Below the pieces are notes generated by a model, which did no database searches, was not told the origin of the DNA, and was given only the letters and a program-made list of their open reading frames with translations. From positions 1 through 12,293 of the forward strand of contig FR881190.1 of assembly GCA_000434735.1 (NCBI GenBank): a DNA stretch of 12,293 bases, given 5' to 3'. Below are positions 6,607 to 12,293 of this stretch, piece after piece. Numbering within the stretch: the stretch's first letter is position 1; each line of letters starts with the position of its first letter. Made by a program: the position numbers and the translations under genes. The stretch is from Bacteroides sp. CAG:530. Its GTDB lineage: Bacteria; Bacteroidota; Bacteroidia; Bacteroidales; Bacteroidaceae.

Positions 6607-8289
6607 TTACTGTTTGCTCTTTAGTGTGCGATAGTAATTCTTCAGAATCTCCACGTCGCTGTCTTTATCTGTAAACGCTTCCATCAGAATGGGGCGTGAG
6701 CCTATCGATGGGTCGGCAAAGCGGGGCATTGCGGCGTTAAGTTCCTCTTCGTTGTGTACGGCGTGATATTCGAAACCTCTATCCTCTGCCCAAGCCTTGG
6801 CCGAAGCTTGATGCGTAGCAGTTATGTATCGTGCCGCATTGTCGCTCATCTCCAGTCCGGGCAAGGCGTGGAATATCTCTCCGCCGCCATTGTTCAGCAT
6901 CAATATACGTATGTTGCTTCCGTAGTTATGGTTCCACAGCGCATTCATATCGTAGAAGAAGCTCAGGTCGCCTATAAGGATAAAGTTCAGCTTGCTTGAT
7001 GTTGCCGCATAGCCTAAGGCGGTAGAGAGCGAGCCTTCTATGCCGTTGGTGCCTCTGTTGGATAACACTTCTACATCGTTAGGGAGATTGAAGAACTGTG
7101 CGTAGCGTACAGTGGAACTGTTGGCCAGATGCAGTGCGCACGGAGAGGGGAGGGCTTTAAGCACTCCGCCTATGGCACTCATTTCTGAATACTCAAATCC
7201 TGCTTGTGGCAATGATTTGGAACGTTTCTCCCATATCTGCGGATAGGTTGGCGTACGGTTTTCCATGCGTGGCGCTATCTTTTCGAGGAATTCGAAGGGG
7301 TCCATCTCGATTACTGTGGTGAGCGAGCCGAATAAGTCTGCCACTTCGCCGTCGAGCGATACATGCCAATGCTCTACTGGCTTATGTTTTCTGAGGAATA
7401 GCTTTAAGCGTTTCGATATAACATGTCCGCCGTATGTGATAAGCAGTTCTGGCTTCATCTTCTCCTGTTCTTCAGGAGTCATGGAGCATAGCAAAGGGTC
7501 TATGTTACGGATAGGCATTCCGGGTACGGTCTGATTGCCGATGCTTTCGGATAGCCACACAAAGTGCTTATATAGCTGCTTGGTGTATTGTTTGTCGAAC
7601 AGGTAAATCATGTTCATCTGTCCTGCCACCATCATTCTCCGCTGATACTTGTTGAGTCGGTCTATAAGAGGCTGATAGTCGCGGTCGTACACATTCAGCC
7701 CTTGGTATCGGGTGATGACTCTTACCTGCGGAAGTTGGTTTTCGGGCAACAAGAAGAAGGGTTCGCTAACGGGTACATTTATATGCACCGGACCCTTGCC
7801 GTGATGATTCAACTCAAGCAGAACCTCGTTTATCAGTCTGTTGCAGTACCACTCATCTTCTTCAGAATGTATTTCGGGCAGGTTGACCGATTTCTTAGCC
7901 AATGTACCGAAAACTCCTGGTTGTGGCAGCGTTTGTCCATCCATCTGCCCTATCCATGCACCGGGGCGGTCGGCAGAGATAACAACCAGCGGCACCTGCT
8001 GATAGAAAGCTTCCGCCACGGCAGGATGCAGATTCAGTAATGCCGTGCCCGATGTGCAGACCACCGCAGCCGGAGTAGCCGTGCTTAGCGATAATCCGAT
8101 GGCGAAAAATCCCGCGCTGCGTTCATCGGTCATTGGGTAGCATGTAAATTCGCTCATGTTGAGCAAGGTCTGCACTATGGGTATATCTCGGCTTCCGGGA
8201 CACAGCACTATGCGCTTAATTCCGTGCTCACGGAGCAATACCACCAATTGCAGTATATTTTTTTTGTCGGTATACATTGTTTTCAGCAT
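6607..8289 (-). CDS. menD: SEPHCHC synthase MenD
   Basis: MenD uses thiamine diphosphate to decarboxylate 2-oxoglutarate and add the succinic semialdehyde unit to isochorismate, giving SEPHCHC, the first committed menaquinone intermediate. The 560 residues match the family. The N-terminal domain has LCPGSRD (29-35) and the ThDP-activating glutamate E56 in DERSAGFFAIG. The C-terminal domain has SNRGTNGIEG (410-419) and the ThDP/Mg motif from GDLSFF (440-445) to NN (466-467). Two starts are possible: the ATG at 8289 and one four codons later (8277), which would give a product beginning MYTDKKN. Neither has a clear ribosome binding site and the upstream one is reported. An A8 homopolymer (plus strand T8 at 8258-8265) lies in codons 9-11. 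The gene follows menF by 38 bp. Confidence 0.97.
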   Translation of the reverse strand: MLKTMYTDKKNILQLVVLLREHGIKRIVLCPGSRDIPIVQTLLNMSEFTCYPMTDERSAGFFAIGLSLSTATPAAVVCTSGTALLNLHPAVAEAFYQQVPLVVISADRPGAWIGQMDGQTLPQPGVFGTLAKKSVNLPEIHSEEDEWYCNRLINEVLLELNHHGKGPVHINVPVSEPFFLLPENQLPQVRVITRYQGLNVYDRDYQPLIDRLNKYQRRMMVAGQMNMIYLFDKQYTKQLYKHFVWLSESIGNQTVPGMPIRNIDPLLCSMTPEEQEKMKPELLITYGGHVISKRLKLFLRKHKPVEHWHVSLDGEVADLFGSLTTVIEMDPFEFLEKIAPRMENRTPTYPQIWEKRSKSLPQAGFEYSEMSAIGGVLKALPSPCALHLANSSTVRYAQFFNLPNDVEVLSNRGTNGIEGSLSTALGYAATSSKLNFILIGDLSFFYDMNALWNHNYGSNIRILMLNNGGGEIFHALPGLEMSDNAARYITATHQASAKAWAEDRGFEYHAVHNEEELNAAMPRFADPSIGSRPILMEAFTDKDSDVEILKNYYRTLKSKQ

Positions 8290-8327
8290 AACGTCTATAT
8301 AATAATGTATGTTCTATTCTTTGATTA

Positions 8328-9455
8328 TTACAGAATGGTCTGCATGGTCTTCATCTTTTCGCACGTCTCTTCCCATTCCGATTCCGCTGTCGATGAAGTA
8401 AGGATTCCGCTTCCGGCAAACAAGGTAGCCGTGTGCTTGTCTATGCGCATACAGCGCAGGTTTACATACAGCTGAGTGTCGGAGGCAGGGTTTAATCTAC
8501 CTATTATGCCGGAGTAGTACTGTCGGTCGTATCCTTCTTCATTGCAGATAAACTGATACGTGTCGGCTTTAGGTATTCCGCATACGGCAGGGGTGGGATG
8601 GAGGTTTTTCAATACATCTCCTAAATGCGACGTGTCTTGCATCTTGAAGTGGAAGTCGGTCTTCAGGTGGACAAGCTGTCCGGCTCGTGCCGTGTATGGA
8701 CCTTTTTCCGTGATGTTTTTGCCGAACTGTCGGATGGTAGCACGCAGATACTCGCTTACGTAAGCCTGCTCTTCACGGTTCTTATCGCTCCATTCCGTAG
8801 GAATCTGTTCATTCTCTATAGGCATAGTGCCTGCCAATGCCACAGTATGCCATTTGGTGTCTTGTCCGCTCAGTATGATTTCGGGCGTGCTGCCTATCCA
8901 TGTTCCTGTTACGGGTGTGTGGCATAACGATATCATCATGCGCGGATAGGCGTTGCAGGCTTTTACGAATGTGCGTATGGGAGAGAACTCCTGAGGCAAC
9001 GCATGTGTGGCGCTGCGCGAAAGTACCAGCTTGCTGTATTCCTTTTCGTTAAGTGGGGCGATAAAGCGATTGAACGCATCTGTATATTTCGATTTCCTTT
9101 CGGTTTCGTCGGTATTGTGTTCAAGGGGGAGATTGGCATCTTCTTCCATCGTCCATTCTTCGGAATGGCTCGCTTCGAATTGACTCAGGGCATTACAGAT
9201 GTCTTTCCATCCTGTTGCTGTGTAATCAGAATGTATCAATACTACAGGATGCTTGGAGTCGGCAACGAAAGGTGCGAATACAAAACCCTCTTTACCGTTC
9301 AGTTCTTCAAGTCCGCGTAATGTTTCGGCTTCAGCCTCGTTTTGCAATACCAATATCGGCTCGTCGGTCCACGGCATTCTATATATGGCAAAGCAGAAAT
9401 GGCTTTGGGTTAGTCGGTCTATCAGTTGGCAATAATTTATTTCGGGCAGTGTCAT
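8328..9455 (-). CDS. menF: isochorismate synthase MenF
   Basis: MenF converts chorismate to isochorismate, the entry step of the menaquinone pathway, in the cytosol. It is a chorismate-binding (MST-family) enzyme of 375 residues, shorter than E. coli MenF (about 430) mainly at the N-terminus. Recognisable motifs are KLVLSR with the expected catalytic lysine K142, GSTPEIIL (188-195) with E192, LAGTMP (207-212), the HPTPAV chorismate-binding segment (286-291), YYSGIIGRL (313-321), NLRCMRI (332-338) and the Mg-binding C-terminal region AGSGILTSSTAESEWEE (347-363). Salicylate synthase or anthranilate synthase are formal alternatives, but the absence of a lyase or amidotransferase partner and the men cluster context argue for isochorismate synthase. 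Its ATG overlaps the stop of the upstream thioesterase (ATGA, 9452-9455). Confidence 0.94.
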   Translation of the reverse strand: MTLPEINYCQLIDRLTQSHFCFAIYRMPWTDEPILVLQNEAEAETLRGLEELNGKEGFVFAPFVADSKHPVVLIHSDYTATGWKDICNALSQFEASHSEEWTMEEDANLPLEHNTDETERKSKYTDAFNRFIAPLNEKEYSKLVLSRSATHALPQEFSPIRTFVKACNAYPRMMISLCHTPVTGTWIGSTPEIILSGQDTKWHTVALAGTMPIENEQIPTEWSDKNREEQAYVSEYLRATIRQFGKNITEKGPYTARAGQLVHLKTDFHFKMQDTSHLGDVLKNLHPTPAVCGIPKADTYQFICNEEGYDRQYYSGIIGRLNPASDTQLYVNLRCMRIDKHTATLFAGSGILTSSTAESEWEETCEKMKTMQTIL

Positions 9456-9871
9456 ACGCGCTTTTTTACGATTAAGTTAGTTATTCTTGCAGTCGACACC
9501 AATTTACCGTCTTCGGTAGTTATGTCAACATTCCATACGTGCTGTGTTCGTCCTTTGTGAATCAGTGTGCCTGTGGCATACACCGTTTGTCCCACGGTAG
9601 CCATGCTCAGGTGGTTTGCACTTATCTGTATGCCTACCGGCATTTCTTCATCGGAGCATATTTTCAGCGAACCATATCCGGCTGTCGTTTCGGCCAGGGC
9701 CAAAGATGCCCTGCCGTTTAGTATGTCTTTAGGTTCGCAGGGTCTTGACGTCCTTTCGTCCACTGGCATAGAGGCTTTCACCAATCCGTCTTCTATGCTG
9801 ATCATTTCAATGCCTATGTTTTGAGCCAGTGAAAGTGGCGTTTCAAGCGTTTTTATCAGGTCTGTTTGCAT
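9452..9871 (-). CDS. hotdog-fold thioesterase, probable DHNA-CoA thioesterase
   Basis: The 139-residue product is a PaaI/YdiI-type hotdog thioesterase. The family hydrolyses aryl-CoA thioesters; at the head of a men operon the likely substrate is 1,4-dihydroxy-2-naphthoyl-CoA, the MenB product (MenI-type role, inferred). The central helix LNGRASLALAETTAGYG (51-67) carries the expected catalytic Glu61, and the strand region SANHLSMATVGQTVYATG (84-101) is typical. The helix begins with NGR where many relatives have HGG, an uncommon variant. I chose the ATG at 9869-9871. An in-frame upstream ATG at 9976 would add 35 atypical residues and lies upstream of the predicted promoter at 9893-9924. The gene is first in the operon and coupled to menF by ATGA. 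It could act on other acyl-CoAs. Confidence 0.88.
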   Translation of the reverse strand: MQTDLIKTLETPLSLAQNIGIEMISIEDGLVKASMPVDERTSRPCEPKDILNGRASLALAETTAGYGSLKICSDEEMPVGIQISANHLSMATVGQTVYATGTLIHKGRTQHVWNVDITTEDGKLVSTARITNLIVKKRV

Positions 9872-9892
9872 AATAATGTCTTGATAGTCTTG

Positions 9893-9924
9893 CAAATTTA
9901 AGCTTTTCCGTTCAATATAGTAAA
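9893..9924 (-). promoter_or_regulatory. predicted promoter of the men operon
   Basis: On the minus strand TAAATTTG (9893-9900) matches TAnnTTTG exactly, with TTTA (9921-9924) as a weak -33 box across a 20-nt spacer. Initiation near 9886 leaves only about 15 nt before the thioesterase ATG, so a riboswitch or attenuator leader is unlikely. A 7-bp inverted repeat AGCTTTT/AAAAGCT (9901-9907, 9938-9944) covers the spacer and could be an operator. Confidence 0.55.
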
Positions 9925-9961
9925 TCATTCGGTCATGAAAAGCTAAAAAACGGACGAAATG

Positions 9962-9992
9962 TTTCGTTGTTTCCAAACTTATTGTACCTTTG
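9962..9992 (+). promoter_or_regulatory. predicted promoter of tRNA-Ala
   Basis: TACCTTTG (9985-9992) is an exact TAnnTTTG match. TTTC (9962-9965) lies 19 nt upstream as the -33 box. Initiation near 9999 gives a 5' leader of about 8 nt before the tRNA. A short dyad CGAAA-TG-TTTCG (9955-9966) overlaps the -33 element. Confidence 0.55.
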
Positions 9993-10006
9993 CCACCGTT
10001 AATTAT

Positions 10007-10080
10007 GGGGCATTAGCTCATCTGGCTAGAGCGCGACACTGGCAGTGTCGAGGTGGCGAGTTCGAGTCTCGCATGCTCCA
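10007..10080 (+). tRNA. tRNA-Ala (anticodon GGC)
   Basis: The 74-nt sequence folds as a full cloverleaf. The acceptor stem is GGGGCAT/ATGCTCC, the D stem GCTC/GAGC, and the anticodon stem CGACA/TGTCG with loop CTGGCAG (anticodon GGC at 10041-10043). The T stem is GCGAG/CTCGC with loop TTCGAGT. The acceptor stem has a G3-U70 wobble pair, the alanine identity element, which confirms the amino acid. The discriminator is A. The 3' CCA is not encoded (CAT follows), so it must be added after transcription. Confidence 0.97.
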
Positions 10081-10102
10081 CATGATTTAAGTGATTTTAA
10101 TT

Positions 10103-10135
10103 GGCGATTCTTAGTTTTAAGGGTCGCCTTTTTTT
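10103..10135 (+). terminator. intrinsic terminator of tRNA-Ala
   Basis: GGCGATTCTTA (10103-10113) pairs with TAAGGGTCGCC (10118-10128) around a GTTT loop, forming an 11-bp stem with two G-U pairs. Seven T residues follow (10129-10135). It starts 22 nt after the tRNA 3' end, a classical position for ending the tRNA transcript. Confidence 0.88.
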
Positions 10136-10175
10136 ATGTCCATACGGATGTTTTTTCGTTTTCTTTTATTCAATT

Positions 10176-10268
10176 CTCTATACTTAGCTTAAGTATATAA
10201 AAACTTAACCTAAGAATATATAAACTTAGGCTAAGTATATATAAACTCAGTCTGAGTATAGAGTTTTT
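10176..10268. repeat. four tandem 13-bp palindromes at exact 21-bp period
   Basis: Four units start at 10182, 10203, 10224 and 10245, each exactly 21 bp apart: ACTTA-GCT-TAAGT, ACTTA-ACC-TAAGA, ACTTA-GGC-TAAGT and ACTCA-GTC-TGAGT. Each is a 5-bp inverted repeat with a variable 3-nt centre; unit 2 lacks one outer pair. Unit 4 has a symmetric double change (T to C and A to G) that keeps the dyad. The linkers are 8-nt A/T runs. The whole block is framed by a 9-bp inverted repeat, CTCTATACT (10176-10184) and AGTATAGAG (10255-10263), followed by TTTTT, so it can also fold as one long imperfect hairpin. It lies 47 bp after the tRNA terminator stem and about 280 bp before fucR. Confidence 0.85.
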
Positions 10269-10460
10269 CTGTTAACAAGTTGCCTTTTTATTTGTGAGGT
10301 TTGAATTTTCTTCTTGTGTTGTTGCTATAAGTGATATGGCTAAATGAGTTTTCCTTTCATAACATACTGGGCGTTTTGTCGAAAAACCTTGGATTGAAAC
10401 ACTTAAAATGAAAATAGTGGTATTAATATAAGATTTACTGGTCTTTTTGTAATTGTATTG

Positions 10461-10491
10461 TTGCAAATGACGAGAAAAGTTGTTTCTTTTG
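10461..10491 (+). promoter_or_regulatory. predicted promoter of the fucR-fucI operon
   Basis: TTG (10461-10463) and TTCTTTTG (10484-10491; one mismatch to TAnnTTTG) are separated by 20 nt, the usual Bacteroidetes spacing. Initiation would fall near 10498, giving a leader of about 48 nt. A 9-bp dyad GAACAGTTC (10500-10508) lies directly at or after the start site, where a repressor could act. Confidence 0.4.
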
Positions 10492-10546
10492 TAATAACAG
10501 AACAGTTCAGCACAGTTTAACCTGAGGAAGACACAGAATAAAGTAT

Positions 10547-11530
10547 ATGAAAACCATTTTTAAAAAGAGAACAACGAAGGTAAAGCAGTTGGCCGATTTT
10601 ATCAGTAATGATATATCGATGGGAAAATATAAGCCAGGCGACGGACTACCTTCAATAAACGACTTAGTCCGCGATTATAAAGTGTCGCGCGATACGGCAT
10701 TTAAGGCATTGGCAGAATTGAAAGAACGCGATTTGATTGATTCAAATCCCGGAAAAGGATATTATGTGGTTAACCGTCATAAAAACATACTTTTGTTGCT
10801 CGATGAATATTCTCCTTTTAAAGATGTATTGTATAACAGCATAGTAAGCAATCTTCCTTCGCAATATAAAGTAGACCTTTGGTTCCATCAGTATAAAGAA
10901 AGTCTTTTCAATAAGATATTGCGCGAATCCATCGGACGATATAATACATATGTAGTGATGAATTTCGATAACGAGAAGTTTTCAGACTATCTCTATCGAA
11001 TAGATTCGTCGCGCCTGTTGCTTCTCGATTTCGGAAAGTTCGATAAGAAAGACTATTCTTATATATGTCAGGACTTTGATGAGGCTTTTTATGCTGCCTT
11101 AGAGAAGTTGGATGATAAACTTAAACGCTATCGCAAGGTGGTATTGTTTTATCCTAAAGGCTTGAAGCATCCGCGCAGCGTGTGCGATTATTTGCATCAG
11201 TATTGCGAAGCCCATCAGCTGGAAGATGAGGTGTACGAACGCAAGGTGGCTGATTACGAAATCAAACCCGATGAAGTCTACATCGCTTTCAGACAGACGG
11301 AAGTTGTGGAAATAATAAAGAAGAGTAGAGCCGCCGGACTGGAGTGCGGAAAAGATTTCGGCTTGATAGCTTATAACGATACGCCTGCTTACGAGGTGAT
11401 AGACAAGGGCATTACCACGCTGAGTATAGATCACCGCAAGATGGGGCTTGATGCTGCCGAATTCATTCTGACTGGTAAACCGGTGCACGAGTATCTGCCT
11501 ACAGAAGTGCACGAAAGAGGCTCTTTATAA
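10547..11530 (+). CDS. fucR: GntR-family transcriptional regulator of fucose use, FucR
   Basis: The 327-residue product has an N-terminal GntR winged helix-turn-helix (about 8-76): the GNT signature PGDGLPSINDLVRDYKVS (30-47), then RDTAFKALAELKERDLI and the wing NPGKGYYV (68-75). The C-terminal domain (about 79-327) resembles LacI-type periplasmic-binding sensor domains (KNILLLLDEYSPF near the start; GLIAYNDTPAYEVI and TTLSIDHRKMGLDAAEFIL near the end). It is therefore a ligand-responsive DNA-binding protein. In B. thetaiotaomicron the equivalent gene, directly upstream of fucI, is known as the fucose-operon repressor relieved by L-fucose; transfer of that role here rests on synteny and domain form. 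It is the first gene of the operon and lies 122 bp before fucI with no terminator between. Ribosome binding is weak (GAGG about 20 nt upstream). The sensor ligand cannot be read from the sequence. Confidence 0.9.
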   Translation: MKTIFKKRTTKVKQLADFISNDISMGKYKPGDGLPSINDLVRDYKVSRDTAFKALAELKERDLIDSNPGKGYYVVNRHKNILLLLDEYSPFKDVLYNSIVSNLPSQYKVDLWFHQYKESLFNKILRESIGRYNTYVVMNFDNEKFSDYLYRIDSSRLLLLDFGKFDKKDYSYICQDFDEAFYAALEKLDDKLKRYRKVVLFYPKGLKHPRSVCDYLHQYCEAHQLEDEVYERKVADYEIKPDEVYIAFRQTEVVEIIKKSRAAGLECGKDFGLIAYNDTPAYEVIDKGITTLSIDHRKMGLDAAEFILTGKPVHEYLPTEVHERGSL

Positions 11531-11531
11531 T

Positions 11532-11579
11532 CTATGAAACATAGTGCTTATTGCGGCACGAAACAGCATAATACGCAAT
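11532..11579 (+). other. inverted repeats in the fucR-fucI spacer
   Basis: Two dyads follow the fucR stop. CTATG-AAA-CATAG (11532-11544) is a perfect 5-bp stem with a 3-nt loop. ATTGCG (11550-11555) pairs with CGCAAT (11574-11579) across 18 nt. Neither is followed by a T-run, so they do not look like terminators. They may be mRNA processing or stability structures between the two genes, or operator sites. Confidence 0.35.
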
Positions 11580-11617
11580 GAGAGACTTAATATTTTAATG
11601 AGAGAAATTAATATTTT
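11577..11617 (+). repeat. tandem direct repeat in the fucI leader
   Basis: AATGAGAGACTTAATATTTT (11577-11596) is followed immediately by a 21-nt copy at 11597-11617, differing by one inserted base and one substitution after AATGAGAGA. The repeat ends 35 bp before the fucI ATG. No TAnnTTTG promoter is evident in the spacer, so fucI is probably read from upstream of fucR. Confidence 0.6.
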
Positions 11618-11652
11618 CTTTAAAACAATAACCTTATAAAACTTAAATAATT

Positions 11653-12293
11653 ATGAAAAAGTACCCTAAAATTGGTATCCGTCCTACCATCGACGGTCGT
11701 CAAGGTGGCGTTCGCGAAAGCTTGGAAGAAAAAACAATGAACTTGGCAAAGGCAGTAGCCGAACTGATTTCTTCGAACTTGAAGAATGGTGATGGTTCGC
11801 CAGTAGAATGTGTCATTGCCGACAGTACAATCGGTCGTGTAGCCGAAAGTGCCGCTTGCGCAGAGAAGTTTGAACGCGAAGGTGTAGGCTCTACCATTAC
11901 AGTTACATCATGTTGGTGCTATGGTTCTGAAACAATGGATATGAACCCTCATTATCCTAAGGCTGTATGGGGATTCAACGGTACAGAACGTCCGGGTGCT
12001 GTATACTTGGCTGCAGTGCTTGCTGCACACGCTCAGAAAGGATTGCCCGCATTCGGTATTTACGGACACGATGTGCAAGACCTTGATGATAATACAATTC
12101 CGGCAGACGTAGCCGAAAAGATATTGCGCTTTGCACGTGCTGCTCAGGCTGTTGCCACTATGCGTGGAAAGAGCTACCTGAGTATGGGTAACACATGTAT
12201 GGGTATCGCTGGAAGTATTGTTGATGCCGATTTCTTCCAGGATTATTTAGGTATGCGTACTGAATACGTGGATTTGGTAGAAATTTTGCGTCG
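11653..12293 (+). CDS. fucI: L-fucose isomerase FucI, N-terminal part (cut by window end)
   Basis: FucI interconverts L-fucose and L-fuculose, the first step of fucose catabolism, in the cytosol; the family is Mn-dependent and hexameric. The frame is open from ATG 11653 to the last base: 213 full codons plus two bases of about 590 expected. The start MKKYPKIGIRPTIDGRQGG is the typical FucI N-terminus. Further family segments are VRESLEEKTM (22-31), CWCYGSETMDMNPHYPKAVW (96-115) and GNTCMGIAGSIVDADFFQDY (178-197). The metal-binding Glu/Asp/His residues lie beyond the window, so completeness cannot be judged. It follows fucR by 122 bp on the same strand; the fuculokinase, aldolase and permease genes usual for the operon would lie downstream. 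Confidence 0.95.
   Translation, partial: MKKYPKIGIRPTIDGRQGGVRESLEEKTMNLAKAVAELISSNLKNGDGSPVECVIADSTIGRVAESAACAEKFEREGVGSTITVTSCWCYGSETMDMNPHYPKAVWGFNGTERPGAVYLAAVLAAHAQKGLPAFGIYGHDVQDLDDNTIPADVAEKILRFARAAQAVATMRGKSYLSMGNTCMGIAGSIVDADFFQDYLGMRTEYVDLVEILR

Larger units (their letters stand above)
10136..10546. other. AT-rich intergenic region between tRNA-Ala terminator and fucR
   Basis: The 411 bp hold no credible gene. A 64-codon minus-strand reading frame (10272-10466) has low-complexity composition and no recognisable start signals, so I do not call it. What can be seen is the palindrome array at 10176-10268, a likely fucR promoter at 10461-10491 and a small dyad GAACAGTTC (10500-10508). 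Between 10269 and 10460 I see no convincing structure. Confidence 0.6.

Noticed and set aside
9872..9976. Upstream in-frame ATG extending the thioesterase by 35 codons
   Set aside because: It would start upstream of the predicted promoter, and the added residues are unlike hotdog proteins.
10063..10080. tRNA-Ala 3' end as an integration site for a genomic island
   Set aside because: No duplicate of the tRNA 3' end and no integrase gene appear in the window. The downstream genes are ordinary fucose-use genes.
10182..10257. CRISPR array
   Set aside because: The repeats are only 13 bp with 8-bp A/T linkers of near-constant sequence, so there are no unique spacers, and no cas gene is present.
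10272..10466. 64-codon minus-strand reading frame in the fucR upstream region
   Set aside because: Lys/Thr/Asn/Ser-rich composition expected from AT-rich noncoding DNA, with no start signals and no recognisable similarity.

Overview
The window reads as chromosomal DNA of a gut-type Bacteroidales bacterium, probably Bacteroidaceae (Bacteroides/Phocaeicola-like); I cannot name the species. The reasons are: Bacteroidetes-style promoter motifs (TAnnTTTG at -7) in front of several transcription units; start codons that mostly lack a Shine-Dalgarno sequence; a fucR-fucI locus of the kind known from Bacteroides thetaiotaomicron; and a compact anaerobic menaquinone cluster. I see no insertion sequence, prophage, CRISPR array or other mobile element.

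Layout. (1) 47-2635, minus: the disaggregase ClpB, complete. (2) 2636-2983: a 348-bp divergent intergenic region with a 96-bp interrupted palindrome, several small dyads and a promoter for the next gene. (3) 2984-3571, plus: a 195-aa protein of unknown function whose sequence pattern suggests a divergent NYN/PIN-like fold. (4) 3568-9871, minus: a tightly packed six-gene menaquinone operon transcribed in the order thioesterase (menI-like), menF, menD, menB, menC, menE. Two junctions are ATGA overlaps and the other gaps are 1 to 38 bp. (5) 9872-10006: a 135-bp divergent promoter region. (6) 10007-10080, plus: tRNA-Ala(GGC) followed by a strong intrinsic terminator. (7) 10136-10546: 411 bp without a credible gene. 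It carries a four-copy array of 13-bp palindromes at an exact 21-bp period, then a likely promoter. (8) 10547-11530, plus: GntR-type regulator FucR. (9) 11653-12293, plus: the first 213 codons of L-fucose isomerase FucI, cut by the window edge.

How the genes work together. MenF makes isochorismate from chorismate. MenD adds the succinyl semialdehyde unit from 2-oxoglutarate, MenC dehydrates to o-succinylbenzoate, MenE activates it with CoA, MenB closes the naphthoate ring, and the hotdog thioesterase probably releases 1,4-dihydroxy-2-naphthoate. MenH and the membrane prenyltransferase MenA are not in the window. FucR and FucI start a fucose-use operon, with FucR expected to sense fucose status and control the operon. 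ClpB is a stress chaperone with no evident link to either pathway.

The protein-coding content is mostly familiar. The least explained items are the 21-bp-periodic palindrome array upstream of fucR, the interrupted palindrome upstream of clpB, and the possible NYN-like protein.
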